DNA of 64,000 bases from Acetobacter aceti NBRC 14818 (GTDB taxonomy: Bacteria > Pseudomonadota > Alphaproteobacteria > Acetobacterales > Acetobacteraceae). This document shows, one piece after another, positions 44,164 to 53,587 of the stretch; position 1 is the first letter of the stretch, and each line of letters starts with the position of its first letter. The notes beneath the pieces were generated by a model. The model worked only from the letters and a program-made list of their open reading frames with translations. It had not been told where the DNA came from and did not search any database. The stretch spans positions 1,364,001 through 1,428,000 of the forward strand of contig NZ_AP023410.1 of NCBI RefSeq assembly GCF_000193495.2, in the 5' to 3' direction. Position numbers and translations under genes: made by a program.

Positions 44164-47064
44164 TCAGCCGAACGCCCCGATCCCGTGCATGAGCGCCACG
44201 CTGATTTCGCGCATCATCTGGAACATCTCCTGCATCGGCAGGAAGATCTCGTCATGTTCCTGACTGTAGGAATTATCCACCTGCGGCCCGGCCGGTTCAT
44301 GGAAATTGTAATCCAGCTTGGAGCCGCCCCGTGGGAAGATCGCGTCCAGCTCCCGCAGAACCGATGGGATTTCCAGACACAGAATCCGCCGCATCATCAC
44401 ATCGCGGGTGAAATTCCCGCGCGGCATGAAGAACGGAATCTGGGTCGCCAGCACCCAGATCTTTTCGATCAGGGCGATGCGGATGGCGTGCAGCAGTTTT
44501 TCAGCCGGGTGAATGGTCGGAGCCTCCGGCCAGACCGCCCGCAAAGCCAGATGATCCTCCTGAATCCGCCGGAACATGGACTGCGTGTCCGCCCAGAAAT
44601 CCAACTTCTCCAGATCGTGCATCACCGTGAGATACCGCTCACGCTTGCCTGAACGAGGCTCGGCGGTCGCCCGATCCAGCCAGTAGCCCGGGTCGAGAAG
44701 CCAGATCACGCTGCGCAGCACCTGATCATCCGAATGCGCCAGAGCGTGCGCTGCGAAGTCGAGTGCCCGACGGAAACGGGCGCTGCCTTCCCGGAACGTC
44801 TCGAAAGTCTCCGGATGACGCCGCGCCGCCGACCCCAATCCCTGAATGGTATTGGCGCACCAGCCGAGCTGCTGGAGAATGGCGTTGTTCGGAATGGCCC
44901 GAAGCTGGCTCGGATGCGTGATGCGCGGGGTCGCCCCGCCGCCTTCGCTCTGGCGTGCTGCCGGACGTGAGCCGGTCTTGTCGATCAGGGACGGACCAAA
45001 CGCCCCGAGCACATCGGCGTAACCGGGGTCTGCGACCAGACCGGTCATCGCATCAGCAATCGTGGAGAAGAAATCCGACGAAAAGTCAGGCTCGTCATAG
45101 ACCGGATCGTCATGACGACGGGCGGGTTCGAACGTGTGCTCCGCGATGGTGACGACACTCGCCGCCGCCAGTTCGGGCGTGCCGAACAGCAGGTAACCAT
45201 CACCGCCCTGAAACGCGCTTTCCTCGCGGTATTTCACACCGCGCTCGGCGAACTTCGCCCGCACATGCATGGGCGAAAGATAGGCGAACCGGTCGGACAG
45301 GCGGAACGGATGCCCCCCTCGCCCCACGCTTTCTCCGTGCGTGTCGAACAGCACGACCTCGACATCTTCCAGATCCCAGACATGCAGCAGATCGAGGATT
45401 TTCAGACGCAGCCGTTCGATCAGATAGGTCGCGGCAAGCTGTCCGACATAACGACCGGAATCGGAGTAGCCGAACTGGAGGCAGAGCCGCCCGGTCTTGC
45501 GGAGATAGTCCCGCCAGTGAGGGGAACGCAGCGCCTCCTCAATGATATGCGCCCCACCCATCAGGGCTTCGCGCGTCTCGAACAGCGGCGAAATCTCGAT
45601 CTTGTCGTCGATCCCGAAATGCTTGGCGAGCCAGAGAGCCGCCAGCAACGTGTAACCGCTCTCCGTCTCGGCGATCAGGAAGCGGACCAGCGTCGTCGAA
45701 TCGATATGCTTGACGATCTGGGCGACCGTCATCATCAGTTTGGCGGCGGAGGCCTGCTCAACCAGCAGCGCGCCGAAATCGACCGGCACGGCCGAGACAT
45801 TTTCCAGCGCCTCATTGATATGAGCCAGCAGCGCGCGGCGGTGGGCCGGGTCCGCCGGATCATCTGTGAAACGCAGGCGCTGACGGATCACGTTATGAAG
45901 CTGCGTGGCGTTCAGGCGCGTATGGCTGTGCGACGCCGACATGCCGTGCGCAAAGAATCCTGCCCGAGCAACGGCGACCGAGAGAGCGGCCTCCGGAGAG
46001 GCTGTGTCGATGGCGTCCTGCAGCGCATCACCCAGTACCGCAGGATCGAGAATGGCGTCTTCCTTGTGGTCCACAATGAGGGTGGCGAACTCTACCGTCG
46101 CTTCCGGATCGGCGCTTTTGGGACAGGCCGCAATCTGGGCCTCAACCGTGTAACAGGCGCGGGAAAGGCGACTCAGGAGTGTGGACGCCTCGACACTTGA
46201 ATCGGCAATCTGCTGCCGAAGCCGCTGCAACTGGAACAGCTTCATCTTCAGGCGCAGGCGGAGCGTGTCCCACCAGCCGATATCCGTGCGTCCGTCCGTG
46301 TCATATCCAACCCAGCTCGTCATGATGATCGGGCGGGGAATGACGGTGGACCAGGCGTCCGGCCACGCCTCACGTGCCGCCCCGAGCAGTTCCACATTCA
46401 GTCTGTCGAGCGCGTCGCGTCCCCGCAGGATCGCCGCTGAGGCAAGCGTAAACTCTTCCTCCAGCGTGGGAGGCGCCTTCCGGCGATGCGTCAGCAGATC
46501 CGGTGCGGTATCCTGCGGCTCCGGGGCGGATGCGTAGCCTGCGAGCGCCGCGTACACTTCGTTCGCAACGGCAAAAGTCGGGTGCGCCGTGAAAACGGCC
46601 GCATACTGGGTGCGCTCAAGTTCACTCCGAAAACAGGCCAACGCCTCCGTGGCTGTGCGCGGTGAAGCCTCAGCCCCTTCGCTGCCGCTCGTCCGACCGA
46701 ACGCCGTGTCCAGAACCTGCCGGACGACCCCCTTCAGCCGGTCTTCCGTGACAGACGCGCTCGTGCCCCCCGGATAGCGATGCAACCGTGTCGCCCGCCG
46801 CAGGAAAGCGTCGTCACGCAGATGCCTGATGACCGTCTGCAGATCGGCGAGGGACGCCTTGTCCTGTTCCAGCAGCGTGGAGACACGCCAGGCTGTCGAC
46901 AGGACATCATTGCCGGTCACCTCTGCAGGGGGCTGGCTGTATTCGTCTCCTTCTTCCGCTCCGTCATAAAGCTGTCCCATCGCCAGAATGGCGCGGGCAC
47001 CGGCAGAAAGGGCGTCACTTTTCGCGATCAGCGGAGAACCGGAAGACGAATGCGCAGCAGCCAT
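44164..47064 (-). CDS. ppc: Phosphoenolpyruvate carboxylase-like protein (atypical active site)
   Basis: A 966-residue protein of the PEP carboxylase family, which in its standard form makes oxaloacetate from PEP and bicarbonate. The catalytic His region is kept as AVFTAHPTFA (residue ~160). The block usually written GYSDSxKD is GYSDSGRYVG (about residue 535), so the Lys is Arg. The Arg/Gly-rich loop FHGRGGxxGRGG is shortened to THGESVGRGGHP (about 578), which drops one catalytic Arg. The chain ends MHGIGAFG, not QRNTG. It may be a divergent active enzyme or have another role. It stands alone with a strong terminator. Confidence 0.75.
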   Translation of the reverse strand: MAAAHSSSGSPLIAKSDALSAGARAILAMGQLYDGAEEGDEYSQPPAEVTGNDVLSTAWRVSTLLEQDKASLADLQTVIRHLRDDAFLRRATRLHRYPGGTSASVTEDRLKGVVRQVLDTAFGRTSGSEGAEASPRTATEALACFRSELERTQYAAVFTAHPTFAVANEVYAALAGYASAPEPQDTAPDLLTHRRKAPPTLEEEFTLASAAILRGRDALDRLNVELLGAAREAWPDAWSTVIPRPIIMTSWVGYDTDGRTDIGWWDTLRLRLKMKLFQLQRLRQQIADSSVEASTLLSRLSRACYTVEAQIAACPKSADPEATVEFATLIVDHKEDAILDPAVLGDALQDAIDTASPEAALSVAVARAGFFAHGMSASHSHTRLNATQLHNVIRQRLRFTDDPADPAHRRALLAHINEALENVSAVPVDFGALLVEQASAAKLMMTVAQIVKHIDSTTLVRFLIAETESGYTLLAALWLAKHFGIDDKIEISPLFETREALMGGAHIIEEALRSPHWRDYLRKTGRLCLQFGYSDSGRYVGQLAATYLIERLRLKILDLLHVWDLEDVEVVLFDTHGESVGRGGHPFRLSDRFAYLSPMHVRAKFAERGVKYREESAFQGGDGYLLFGTPELAAASVVTIAEHTFEPARRHDDPVYDEPDFSSDFFSTIADAMTGLVADPGYADVLGAFGPSLIDKTGSRPAARQSEGGGATPRITHPSQLRAIPNNAILQQLGWCANTIQGLGSAARRHPETFETFREGSARFRRALDFAAHALAHSDDQVLRSVIWLLDPGYWLDRATAEPRSGKRERYLTVMHDLEKLDFWADTQSMFRRIQEDHLALRAVWPEAPTIHPAEKLLHAIRIALIEKIWVLATQIPFFMPRGNFTRDVMMRRILCLEIPSVLRELDAIFPRGGSKLDYNFHEPAGPQVDNSYSQEHDEIFLPMQEMFQMMREISVALMHGIGAFG

Positions 47065-47137
47065 TGAAACTTCTCTCTGACATAAGGAGGACGGACATGA
47101 TCGACAGGACGATACGATACAGCAACCTTATCGGAGC

Positions 47138-48481
47138 ATGTCAGAGCGCATTTGGGAAGAGCGTCATGCCAATGCTATTAACCTCGTGATGAGCATGCAG
47201 ACACACCCGGATGATGAAGCCCACCGCACTCTGGCTCGCCAGAAACGGGCGGCGACAGGGCTTCTGGCCATGATGGCCGGTCTGACGACAGCAGGCTATC
47301 TTGCGCCTGCATACGGCCTTCTTCACGACAGCCTGTGGCTCGGCACGCTGCGGGCGGGCGCCAAGGCAGGTGTTGTCGGCGGACTGGCTGACTGGTTCGC
47401 CGTCACGGCGCTGTTCCGCCATCCGCTCGGCCTGCCGATCCCGCACACGGCTATCATCCCGGCACAGAAGGAGCGGCTTGGCCTCGCGCTTGGACGGTTT
47501 GTCACCACACAGGTCTTTACGGAAGAAGAAATCGACCGCGTTCTCTCCAAGGTCGATCTGCCCGGCTTTGTCGCCAACATCCTGTCCGACCCGGCGACGG
47601 CGAACACGCTGACCAGCAGCCTGATGGGAGCGGTGCCCCAGATGCTGGAACGGCTGGAGGATGGTCGGGCGAGCGCGGCTATTGGAAAGAGCCTCCCTCT
47701 TCTGCTTGGCGGCAGCAATCTCAGTCCGGTCATTGCGCGTGGTCTGCGGTCCCTTGTGGACGGCAACCAGCATCAGGAAGTGCTCAGTTTCCTTCTGCGG
47801 CAACTCAAATCGGGACTACAGGCCAAGGAACCCGCACTGCGCGCCATGATCGAGACCCGTGTACGCGAGCAGGGCGGCAGACTGGTTGGATGGGCGATCG
47901 GCGGGTCCATCGCCAACAAGGTTCTGGCGGCGGCCAGTGAAGAACTTGACCGGATCAACCCGGAAGATTCAGCCATCCGCGAAGGCTTCACGGAATGGGT
48001 GCGCAGCGAAATTGACCGGATCGAAACGGACCCTGGCCGTTCCGAGGAGATTTCCCACACACTGCGGTCTGTCTTCTCCCATGAATCCATGGTGGGATGG
48101 GGCGTCGACATCTGGGCGCGCATGAAGCGCATGATCGAGGTGGACATCACACGTGATGACGGCTGGACTTCCACACTGGTCCGCGAGACGCTGAGCCGCA
48201 TGGCGATTCAGGCGCGGGAAGATCCCGCCATGCGTCAGCGCATCGAGGAGGCGGCGCGCAAAGGTATTACGCGGTCCCTGCCCTATCTGCGGGAGCATCT
48301 GACGAAATTCATCGCCACCGTGGTAGGCAACTGGGATGCCAATGTCGTGTCCGAGAAGCTGGAACTGCGGGTCGGCAGGGATCTTCAGTATGTGCGGGTC
48401 AATGGCACACTGGTCGGCTTTGGAGTGGGCGCGATTCTGTCCCTGCTTCTCTCGCTTGTTTTCGGGATCAACGGGCAATAA
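47138..48481 (+). CDS. DUF445 family membrane-associated protein
   Basis: A 447-residue protein of the DUF445 (YjiN-type) family, whose function is unknown. An N-terminal pair of hydrophobic stretches (about 40-85, including TGLLAMMAGLTTAGYLAP) is followed by the family block AGVVGGLADWFAVTALFRHPLGLPIPHTAIIP, in two parts. The long helical middle has a likely coiled-coil, and one C-terminal membrane helix (VGFGVGAILSLLLSLVFGI) ends the chain. ATG 47138 has GGAG close by; ATG 47189 or 47195 are alternatives. Confidence 0.85.
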   Translation: MSERIWEERHANAINLVMSMQTHPDDEAHRTLARQKRAATGLLAMMAGLTTAGYLAPAYGLLHDSLWLGTLRAGAKAGVVGGLADWFAVTALFRHPLGLPIPHTAIIPAQKERLGLALGRFVTTQVFTEEEIDRVLSKVDLPGFVANILSDPATANTLTSSLMGAVPQMLERLEDGRASAAIGKSLPLLLGGSNLSPVIARGLRSLVDGNQHQEVLSFLLRQLKSGLQAKEPALRAMIETRVREQGGRLVGWAIGGSIANKVLAAASEELDRINPEDSAIREGFTEWVRSEIDRIETDPGRSEEISHTLRSVFSHESMVGWGVDIWARMKRMIEVDITRDDGWTSTLVRETLSRMAIQAREDPAMRQRIEEAARKGITRSLPYLREHLTKFIATVVGNWDANVVSEKLELRVGRDLQYVRVNGTLVGFGVGAILSLLLSLVFGINGQ

Positions 48482-48568
48482 GCCCCGCATGGCTGCGGAC
48501 GGAGGGCAAGCAACACCTGCACGGAGCGGGAAGCTGCTCTGCCGCCCTGAAAATACCTTTAAAAGTTC

Positions 48569-48597
48569 TTGTCGTGAGTACTCCCCTCGTTTGTAAT
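48569..48597 (+). promoter_or_regulatory. Candidate sigma70-type promoter of the small Pro/Ala-rich gene
   Basis: TTGTCG (48569-48574) and TGTAAT (48592-48597) are spaced by 17 bp, about 90 nt upstream of the start codon. They match the consensus at 4 and 5 of 6 positions. Confidence 0.4.
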
Positions 48598-48686
48598 CCG
48601 GTGTATCTCAAGGAGAGAGAGACAGTGGCAACATCTGTCTTGATGAAGGCCCCCATCGGGCCAGATAAACTCATAAGGATACCGTC

Positions 48687-49010
48687 ATGCGGTTCTTCGC
48701 TTCAAAGGCCCTTCTCGCTGCAACTCTGATGATCGGAGCGCCAGCTCTGGTCGTGTCGGCAGCTCAGCCTGCTGCTGCCCGTTCTCACCATAAGCACCAC
48801 AAGTCCGCTTCCAAGACGGCGAAGACGACTGCAGAAAAGGCTGAAAAGTCCACGGATGCAGGAACGTCTGACCTGAACGCCAAGAGCCTGTCCGCTGCCC
48901 AGCAGGACAAGGTGCCGGCTATCGGTGCAACGGCTCCGACCGCGCCGGCTGTTCCTTCCGTTCCGGCTGTTCCCGCAGTGCCGGCTGTTCCGGCTCCTGC
49001 TGCGAACTGA
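48687..49010 (+). CDS. Small secreted Pro/Ala-rich protein
   Basis: A 107-residue exported protein. A clean signal peptide (KALLAATLMIGAPALVVSA, cleavage after QPAAA) is followed by a Lys/His/Ser/Thr/Ala-rich stretch (HHKHHKSASKTAKTTAEKAE) and a C-terminal repeat VPAVPAVPAVPAPAAN. The chain has no globular domain and no Cys. It resembles abundant small exported proteins of acetic acid bacteria with a simple composition, and the function is unknown. A 34-codon upstream frame overlaps the start. A strong terminator follows. Confidence 0.8.
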   Translation: MRFFASKALLAATLMIGAPALVVSAAQPAAARSHHKHHKSASKTAKTTAEKAEKSTDAGTSDLNAKSLSAAQQDKVPAIGATAPTAPAVPSVPAVPAVPAVPAPAAN

Positions 49011-49027
49011 TCTGTCTCAAGGCAGAC

Positions 49028-49062
49028 AAAAGGGTGCCGGGCTCTCGCTCGGCACCCTTTTT
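49028..49062 (+). terminator. Rho-independent terminator of the Pro/Ala-rich gene
   Basis: AAAAGGGTGCCG and CGGCACCCTTTT form a 12-bp stem with a 10-nt loop, followed by T residues. Confidence 0.9.
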
Positions 49063-49135
49063 CTATGATTGCAACGATTGAAAACCGACGCCGACAGATA
49101 TCGGCACGCAGCCTGATGCCGGAACAGGATTTCGT

Positions 49136-49744
49136 TTATTTCTCGCGACAGAGTCCTTCCATCAGCACGTTTAATGCAGCCTGCACCGGCTCTTTCCCGA
49201 CCTTTTCTTCAAGAAGCTGACCGCTGATCGCCAGCATGGCCAGACCATGCACCTGCGCCCAGCAGGCCGCCGCCTGTGCGCTGAGCGCGACCGGCTGGAA
49301 GCTGCCATCGCGCTGCCCTTCTTCCAGCAGGCGCAGAAGGATACCGAACGTGCCCATGGCTGCGTCATGCAGTGCCGGGTCGGCACTCTTGTCGGCGTCG
49401 GCGCTGAACATCAGCCGATAAAGACCGGGATTCTTCAGCGCGAAATCAATGCAGGCTTCAGCGCCAGCCACGAACTTTTCGCGTACGGACGCGCTCTCCG
49501 ACGACAGGGCAACCGTCATGACCTCCCCTAGCCTGACGAAACCGATCCGGGCCAACTCCCGCAACAGCATCTCCCGATCACGGAAATGCTTGTAGGGAGC
49601 CGCGTGACTGACACCGGTGCGCCGCGCCACTTCCCGCAGCGTAAAGGTCCAGTTCTGGTCTGCTGCCAGCATGGCGAGCGCCGTTTCGGTCAGCGCCCGA
49701 CGCAGATCACCGTGGTGATAAGGACGGTCTTTCGTTTCACTCAT
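49136..49744 (-). CDS. TetR/AcrR-family transcriptional regulator
   Basis: A 202-residue TetR-family regulator. The N-terminal helix-turn-helix is in FTLREVARRTGVSHAAPYKHF (residues ~34-54), after the acidic start DRPYHHGDLRRALTETALAML. The ligand-binding domain covers the rest (TetR_C-like, LLRLLEEGQRDG). The gene is divergent from the aldehyde dehydrogenase gene, with two dyad operators in the 99-nt gap, so it most likely represses that gene and itself. The inducer is probably an aldehyde or aromatic compound; this is inference. Confidence 0.9.
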   Translation of the reverse strand: MSETKDRPYHHGDLRRALTETALAMLAADQNWTFTLREVARRTGVSHAAPYKHFRDREMLLRELARIGFVRLGEVMTVALSSESASVREKFVAGAEACIDFALKNPGLYRLMFSADADKSADPALHDAAMGTFGILLRLLEEGQRDGSFQPVALSAQAAACWAQVHGLAMLAISGQLLEEKVGKEPVQAALNVLMEGLCREK

Positions 49745-49757
49745 TCGTGAGGCCTAT

Positions 49758-49772
49758 GTTTACACAAGAAAC
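49758..49772. promoter_or_regulatory. TetR operator copy 1
   Basis: GTTTACACAAGAAAC is a dyad (GTTT-N7-AAAC) and is an inverted near-copy of the site at 49817-49831, with flanking matches that give 17 of 19 identities. It lies next to the TetR gene start. Confidence 0.6.
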
Positions 49773-49776
49773 TTTA

Positions 49777-49804
49777 TTGACACCAATACGTCATGCTCCA
49801 TAGT
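49777..49804 (+). promoter_or_regulatory. Candidate promoter of the aldehyde dehydrogenase gene
   Basis: TTGACA (49777-49782, perfect -35) is followed after 16 bp by CATAGT (49799-49804), a -10-like hexamer. The promoter lies between the two dyad operators, so repressor bound at both could block it. Confidence 0.5.
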
Positions 49805-49816
49805 CTGCCAACATAA

Positions 49817-49831
49817 GTTTCTCCTGTAAAC
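49817..49831. promoter_or_regulatory. TetR operator copy 2
   Basis: GTTTCTCCTGTAAAC (GTTT-N7-AAAC) sits just before the aldehyde dehydrogenase ribosome site. It is the inverted partner of the copy at 49758-49772; the centres are 59 bp apart. Confidence 0.6.
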
Positions 49832-49843
49832 ATGGAGGACGTG

Positions 49844-51250
49844 ATGTCCGATGCTACCTCCGCCGATCTGTCCCGTATCCTCGATCGCCAGCGCACCGCG
49901 TTCGTGCGCAACGGACCACCAGGAAAGGTGCAACGCCGGGCCGATCTGCGTCGTCTGAAAGCCGAAATCCTCAAGCGGCGTGCACAGATCGTGCACGCCC
50001 TGAATACCGATTTCGGCCAGCGGTCGGAGCGGGAAAGCGCCATTGTGGAACTGATTCCGCTGGTGCAGTCGATCAATTACATGATCGCGCATCTGGGTCA
50101 CTGGATGAAACCGGAACGCCGCCATGTATCGGCCTATTTCCAGTGCGGAAGCGCATGGGTGATCCGGCAGCCGGTGGGCGTCGTGGGCATTATCGCGCCG
50201 TGGAACTACCCGCTCTCTCTGGCGCTGGTGCCGCTGGCGACAGCAATTGCGGCAGGCAACCGCGCCATGCTCAAACCCTCGGAACTCACACCGGCTACGT
50301 CCGCAGTCATCAGCCAGATCGTGCAGTCTGTCTTTGCGCCGTCGCAGGTTGCCGTCGTCACCGGCGACGCCGAAGTGGGGGCGGCGTTCTCGTCCCTGCC
50401 GTTCGACCATATCCTGTTCACCGGCAGTACGGCAGTCGGCAAAAAGGTCGCCGAGGCAGCCGCACACAATCTGACCCCGGTCACGCTGGAACTGGGCGGC
50501 AAGTCCCCTGTGGTCATTGACGCCGGATATTCCCTGCAACGGGCCGCAAACCGGATCGCCTTTGGCAAGCTGACCAATGCCGGACAGACCTGCGTCGCGC
50601 CGGATTATGTGCTGATCCACGAGGGCGAGCAGGAGGCTTTCGCCACAGCCTATCAGGAAGCGGTCCAAAAGCTGCATCCGGGTGGTTATGCCGGATCACC
50701 CGATTACACCGCCATTCTCAACCAGCATCATTACAAGCGGCTGAGTGGTCTGGTCAGCGATGCCCAAACGCAGGGCGCTCGTGTGATCCATCTGGGCACA
50801 AACTCAGACGACGATCATGTCCTCGCGCCCGTTCTTCTACTGAACGTCACCCCTCAGATGGCGGTCATGCAGGAAGAGATTTTTGGGCCCGTCCTGCCTG
50901 TTCTGACCTACAGAACGCTCGATGAAGCGATTGCCTTCATCAACGCCCGTCCCCGGCCTCTGGCCCTGTATTACTTTGGAGAAAAACGCGCTGAACGAGA
51001 CAGACTTCTGAGCCACACAATCTCAGGAAATGTCACAATCAACGGCACATTGATGCATTACGCTCAGGACGATCTGCCATTTGGCGGCGTCGGCGACAGC
51101 GGCATCGGAGCCTATCATGGAAAGGAAGGCTTTCTGGCGCTGACGCATCCTCGCGGCATTTACAAACAGGGGCGTCTCAATGCGGCGACGCTGCTGCAGC
51201 CGCCGTTTGGCAAGCTGACGGACATCATCACCAGGTTCATTCTCCGCTGA
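49844..51250 (+). CDS. Coniferyl-aldehyde-dehydrogenase-like enzyme (ALDH superfamily)
   Basis: A 468-residue NAD(P)-dependent aldehyde dehydrogenase of the CalB/class-3-like group, which oxidises aldehydes to acids. APWNYPLSLAL is the cofactor loop, LELGGKSPVVIDAG holds the general base Glu, and NAGQTCVAPDYVL holds the catalytic Cys. QEEIFGPVLPV and NRP-like C-terminal blocks also fit. CalB in Pseudomonas uses coniferyl aldehyde. Fatty or aromatic aldehydes are possible here. ATG 49844 has GGAGG 5 nt upstream. The gene is divergent from, and probably controlled by, the TetR gene. Confidence 0.88.
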   Translation: MSDATSADLSRILDRQRTAFVRNGPPGKVQRRADLRRLKAEILKRRAQIVHALNTDFGQRSERESAIVELIPLVQSINYMIAHLGHWMKPERRHVSAYFQCGSAWVIRQPVGVVGIIAPWNYPLSLALVPLATAIAAGNRAMLKPSELTPATSAVISQIVQSVFAPSQVAVVTGDAEVGAAFSSLPFDHILFTGSTAVGKKVAEAAAHNLTPVTLELGGKSPVVIDAGYSLQRAANRIAFGKLTNAGQTCVAPDYVLIHEGEQEAFATAYQEAVQKLHPGGYAGSPDYTAILNQHHYKRLSGLVSDAQTQGARVIHLGTNSDDDHVLAPVLLLNVTPQMAVMQEEIFGPVLPVLTYRTLDEAIAFINARPRPLALYYFGEKRAERDRLLSHTISGNVTINGTLMHYAQDDLPFGGVGDSGIGAYHGKEGFLALTHPRGIYKQGRLNAATLLQPPFGKLTDIITRFILR

Positions 51251-51340
51251 ACGGAAACAGATCCTGCGCATCGATGTCCGATTTTACGAAAGACTGTATG
51301 CCCCGCCGCGCACGGGGCACCTGATCCGAAGCGCCGGTTT

Positions 51341-52609
51341 TCAGGCCGCTTCGGTCAGCGCAGGCTCTTTGGTAAAGGCCGCAAGCGGGACTTCCGCGAA
51401 CAGCGTTTTCAGTGCTGTCACCATCTCGTCCATCATCTCGTCCGTATGGAACGGTCCCGGCGTCAGACGCAGCCTTTCCGTTCCCTGCGGCACCGTCGGA
51501 TAGTTGATGGGCGTCGCATACAGCCCGTATTCGTTCAGAAGCCGCTTGCTGATGACCTTGCATCGCTCGGCATTGCCAACCGGCACAGGCACGATATGGC
51601 TGGGCGTCATGGTGAATTCCACACCCGCCGCCCGCATCTTGGCACGGAAGGTATTCACCCGCTCGAACATCTTCTCACGCCGCCAGTTCTGGGCACGCAC
51701 CATCTTCACGCTCGCCAGCGCCGCCGCAACGACTGAAGGCGGAAGCGACGTTGTGAAGATGAAGCCGGAGGCCGTGGAGCGCAGGTAATCGACGATCTGG
51801 CTGGAGGCTGTGATATAACCGCCATGCACGCCAAAGCCCTTGGCCAGCGTGCCTTCGATGATGTCCACCTGATCGGCCACGCCGTCGCGCTGGGTGACAC
51901 CGCCGCCCTGCTCGCCGTAGAGACCGACAGCATGGACCTCGTCGATATAGGTCAGGGCGTTGTATTTACGGGCCAGAGCGCAGGTGCCAGCGATATCCGA
52001 AATATCGCCATCCATGGAATAGACGCTCTCGAACGCGATCAGCTTGGGCGCATCGGCAGGAGCAGCCGCCAGCCTTGCTTCAAGATCAGCAAGATCGTTG
52101 TGTTCGTAAATGACGGTCGTGGAGCCGCGCGCGCCCTTGATCCCGGCGATCATGGACGCATGATTCAAGCGATCGGAAAAGCAGATCCAACCCGGCATGG
52201 AGGTGAGGATTGTCTGGAGACTGGCCTGATTGGACACATAGCCCGACCCGAACAGGAGGCCGGCTTCCTTGCCGTGAAGCGCTGCCAGTTCGGCTTCCAG
52301 CGCCTTATGGAGAGGGCTGGTGCCAGCAATGTTGCGTGTGCCGCCGGCTCCGGCACCGTGTTCGCGGATGGCGCTGATTGCGGCCTCGCAAACTTCGGGC
52401 TCCACGCCCATGCCGAGATAATCGTTTGAAGACCAGACCACCACTTCCCGGCTGATATCGCTTTCCGGCAGCGCTTCCTCATAGACCGGATACCGTTCGG
52501 CATCGCGCGCCAGTGGGGTGAAAGTCCGGTATCGTCCCTGTTTTCTGATACCGGCGAGCGCCTCGTCACAAAAATCGTAAAACGGGTGTCTCGCGTTACG
52601 AATCGTCAC
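51341..52609 (-). CDS. hemA: 5-aminolevulinate synthase (C4 pathway)
   Basis: A 422-residue PLP enzyme that condenses glycine and succinyl-CoA to 5-aminolevulinate, the first step of haem synthesis in alphaproteobacteria. [34 protein letters not shown] and [14 protein letters not shown] are typical. The PLP Lys lies in [16 protein letters not shown]. The C-terminal substrate block [18 protein letters not shown] is intact. It begins with GTG 52609, with a GGGGCAGG site. A short hairpin (GTCCGC / GCGGAC) lies 27-43 nt upstream of the start. Confidence 0.96.
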   Translation of the reverse strand: MTIRNARHPFYDFCDEALAGIRKQGRYRTFTPLARDAERYPVYEEALPESDISREVVVWSSNDYLGMGVEPEVCEAAISAIREHGAGAGGTRNIAGTSPLHKALEAELAALHGKEAGLLFGSGYVSNQASLQTILTSMPGWICFSDRLNHASMIAGIKGARGSTTVIYEHNDLADLEARLAAAPADAPKLIAFESVYSMDGDISDIAGTCALARKYNALTYIDEVHAVGLYGEQGGGVTQRDGVADQVDIIEGTLAKGFGVHGGYITASSQIVDYLRSTASGFIFTTSLPPSVVAAALASVKMVRAQNWRREKMFERVNTFRAKMRAAGVEFTMTPSHIVPVPVGNAERCKVISKRLLNEYGLYATPINYPTVPQGTERLRLTPGPFHTDEMMDEMVTALKTLFAEVPLAAFTKEPALTEAA

Positions 52610-52874
52610 CCTGCCCCACTCCTGCTTCTGGACAGTCCGCCCGAAGCGGACCTTAGCTTAACTTTTACGGCGCTCTGCCGGCCTGATGTCTACAACAGGT
52701 ATCCGAACGCCTGTCAGAAACCCTCTTCCGTCCTCGCGGACTGAAGATAAATCCCTTGCTGACGAAGACGGCCGTGCCTGCGACTCTGGCCCTGTTTCCG
52801 TTCCGAACATACTTTGTGAAACAGAGCATATTCAGATTGCCGACGCATGAAGACCATGTGCCGGTCGGAATCAT

Positions 52875-53402
52875 TCAACGAACATATACTCGTATGGTGG
52901 GCTGCGTCACTGTCGAATCCGGCATGGCGGACATCTCCACCTGTGCGGGAGAGGCTCCGGCGGCAACGATTGCATCGGTCACCGCCTGCGCATCGGACGA
53001 CACCAGACGGGACAGGGCTGTGCGAGTCGCGTCCGGATTTGCCCCCGGTGGCGCAACTGCCTGCACCTGAAACAGGATGTTGGGCTTGCGATCCAGAGCC
53101 TTCCTGACGACCGCACGCACCGGCCCGCCCCATTCCTGCTCCGGCGTTCCGGCCACGAGCTGAATCAGCGGTGGAATGGGCGGCGGCCCCGGCGGCGGTG
53201 GCGGGATATAGACTTTGGGCGGTCTGGACGCGCGGGGATTGAAGGTGCGCTGGTCCAGCAGACCACATCCGTCGAGAGCCAGCACGGCCGCCCCCATGAG
53301 GCCACCACGCAGGACAGCCCTTCGGTGCGGATAAAAGGAAGGCGTGGGGCCCTGCAAACGCGGAACGGGCGCCTTGCTGGCGGAAGAGGAATCAGACGGC
53401 AT
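52875..53402 (-). CDS. Probable lipoprotein with Pro-rich linker
   Basis: A 175-residue exported protein. HRRAVLRGGLMGAAVLALDGC is split as a twin-Arg-containing signal with the lipobox ALDGC, so it is probably a lipoprotein, by the TAT or Sec route. A linker rich in Pro follows (IPPPPPGPPPIPPL). The C-terminal ~100 residues (PEQEWGGPVRAVVRKALDRK, LFQVQAVAPPGANPDA, RLVSSDAQAVTDAIVAAG) look like a small alpha/beta domain. The pattern of a Cys-bearing signal, Pro linker and C-terminal domain fits an outer-membrane or trans-periplasm protein. No family was recognised. It is divergent from the transketolase-like gene. Confidence 0.75.
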   Translation of the reverse strand: MPSDSSSASKAPVPRLQGPTPSFYPHRRAVLRGGLMGAAVLALDGCGLLDQRTFNPRASRPPKVYIPPPPPGPPPIPPLIQLVAGTPEQEWGGPVRAVVRKALDRKPNILFQVQAVAPPGANPDATRTALSRLVSSDAQAVTDAIVAAGASPAQVEMSAMPDSTVTQPTIRVYVR

Positions 53403-53587
53403 GGTTCAGACGGTCGCAGGAAGTTGGGTGTGGAGCAAGCTGCGTGCATACCGCTCCTGTGTCATGAGCGAAATCCTTCACGCAGGAATACTTGCGGGAA
53501 AACAGGCCCGACACTTAATTATAACGACAACTGACGCTCGCTTCCCGATCCTATTTCCACGTCATTTGCAGTCTGGACAGACCCTGG

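Noticed and set aside
45112..46200. 362-aa frame on the + strand antisense to ppc
   Set aside because: It lies wholly inside ppc on the other strand and shows no domain; a GC-skew artefact.
52636..52652. Hairpin GTCCGC/GCGGAC before hemA as a riboswitch
   Set aside because: It is only 6 bp long, with no larger conserved structure visible; kept only as a remark in the hemA entry.
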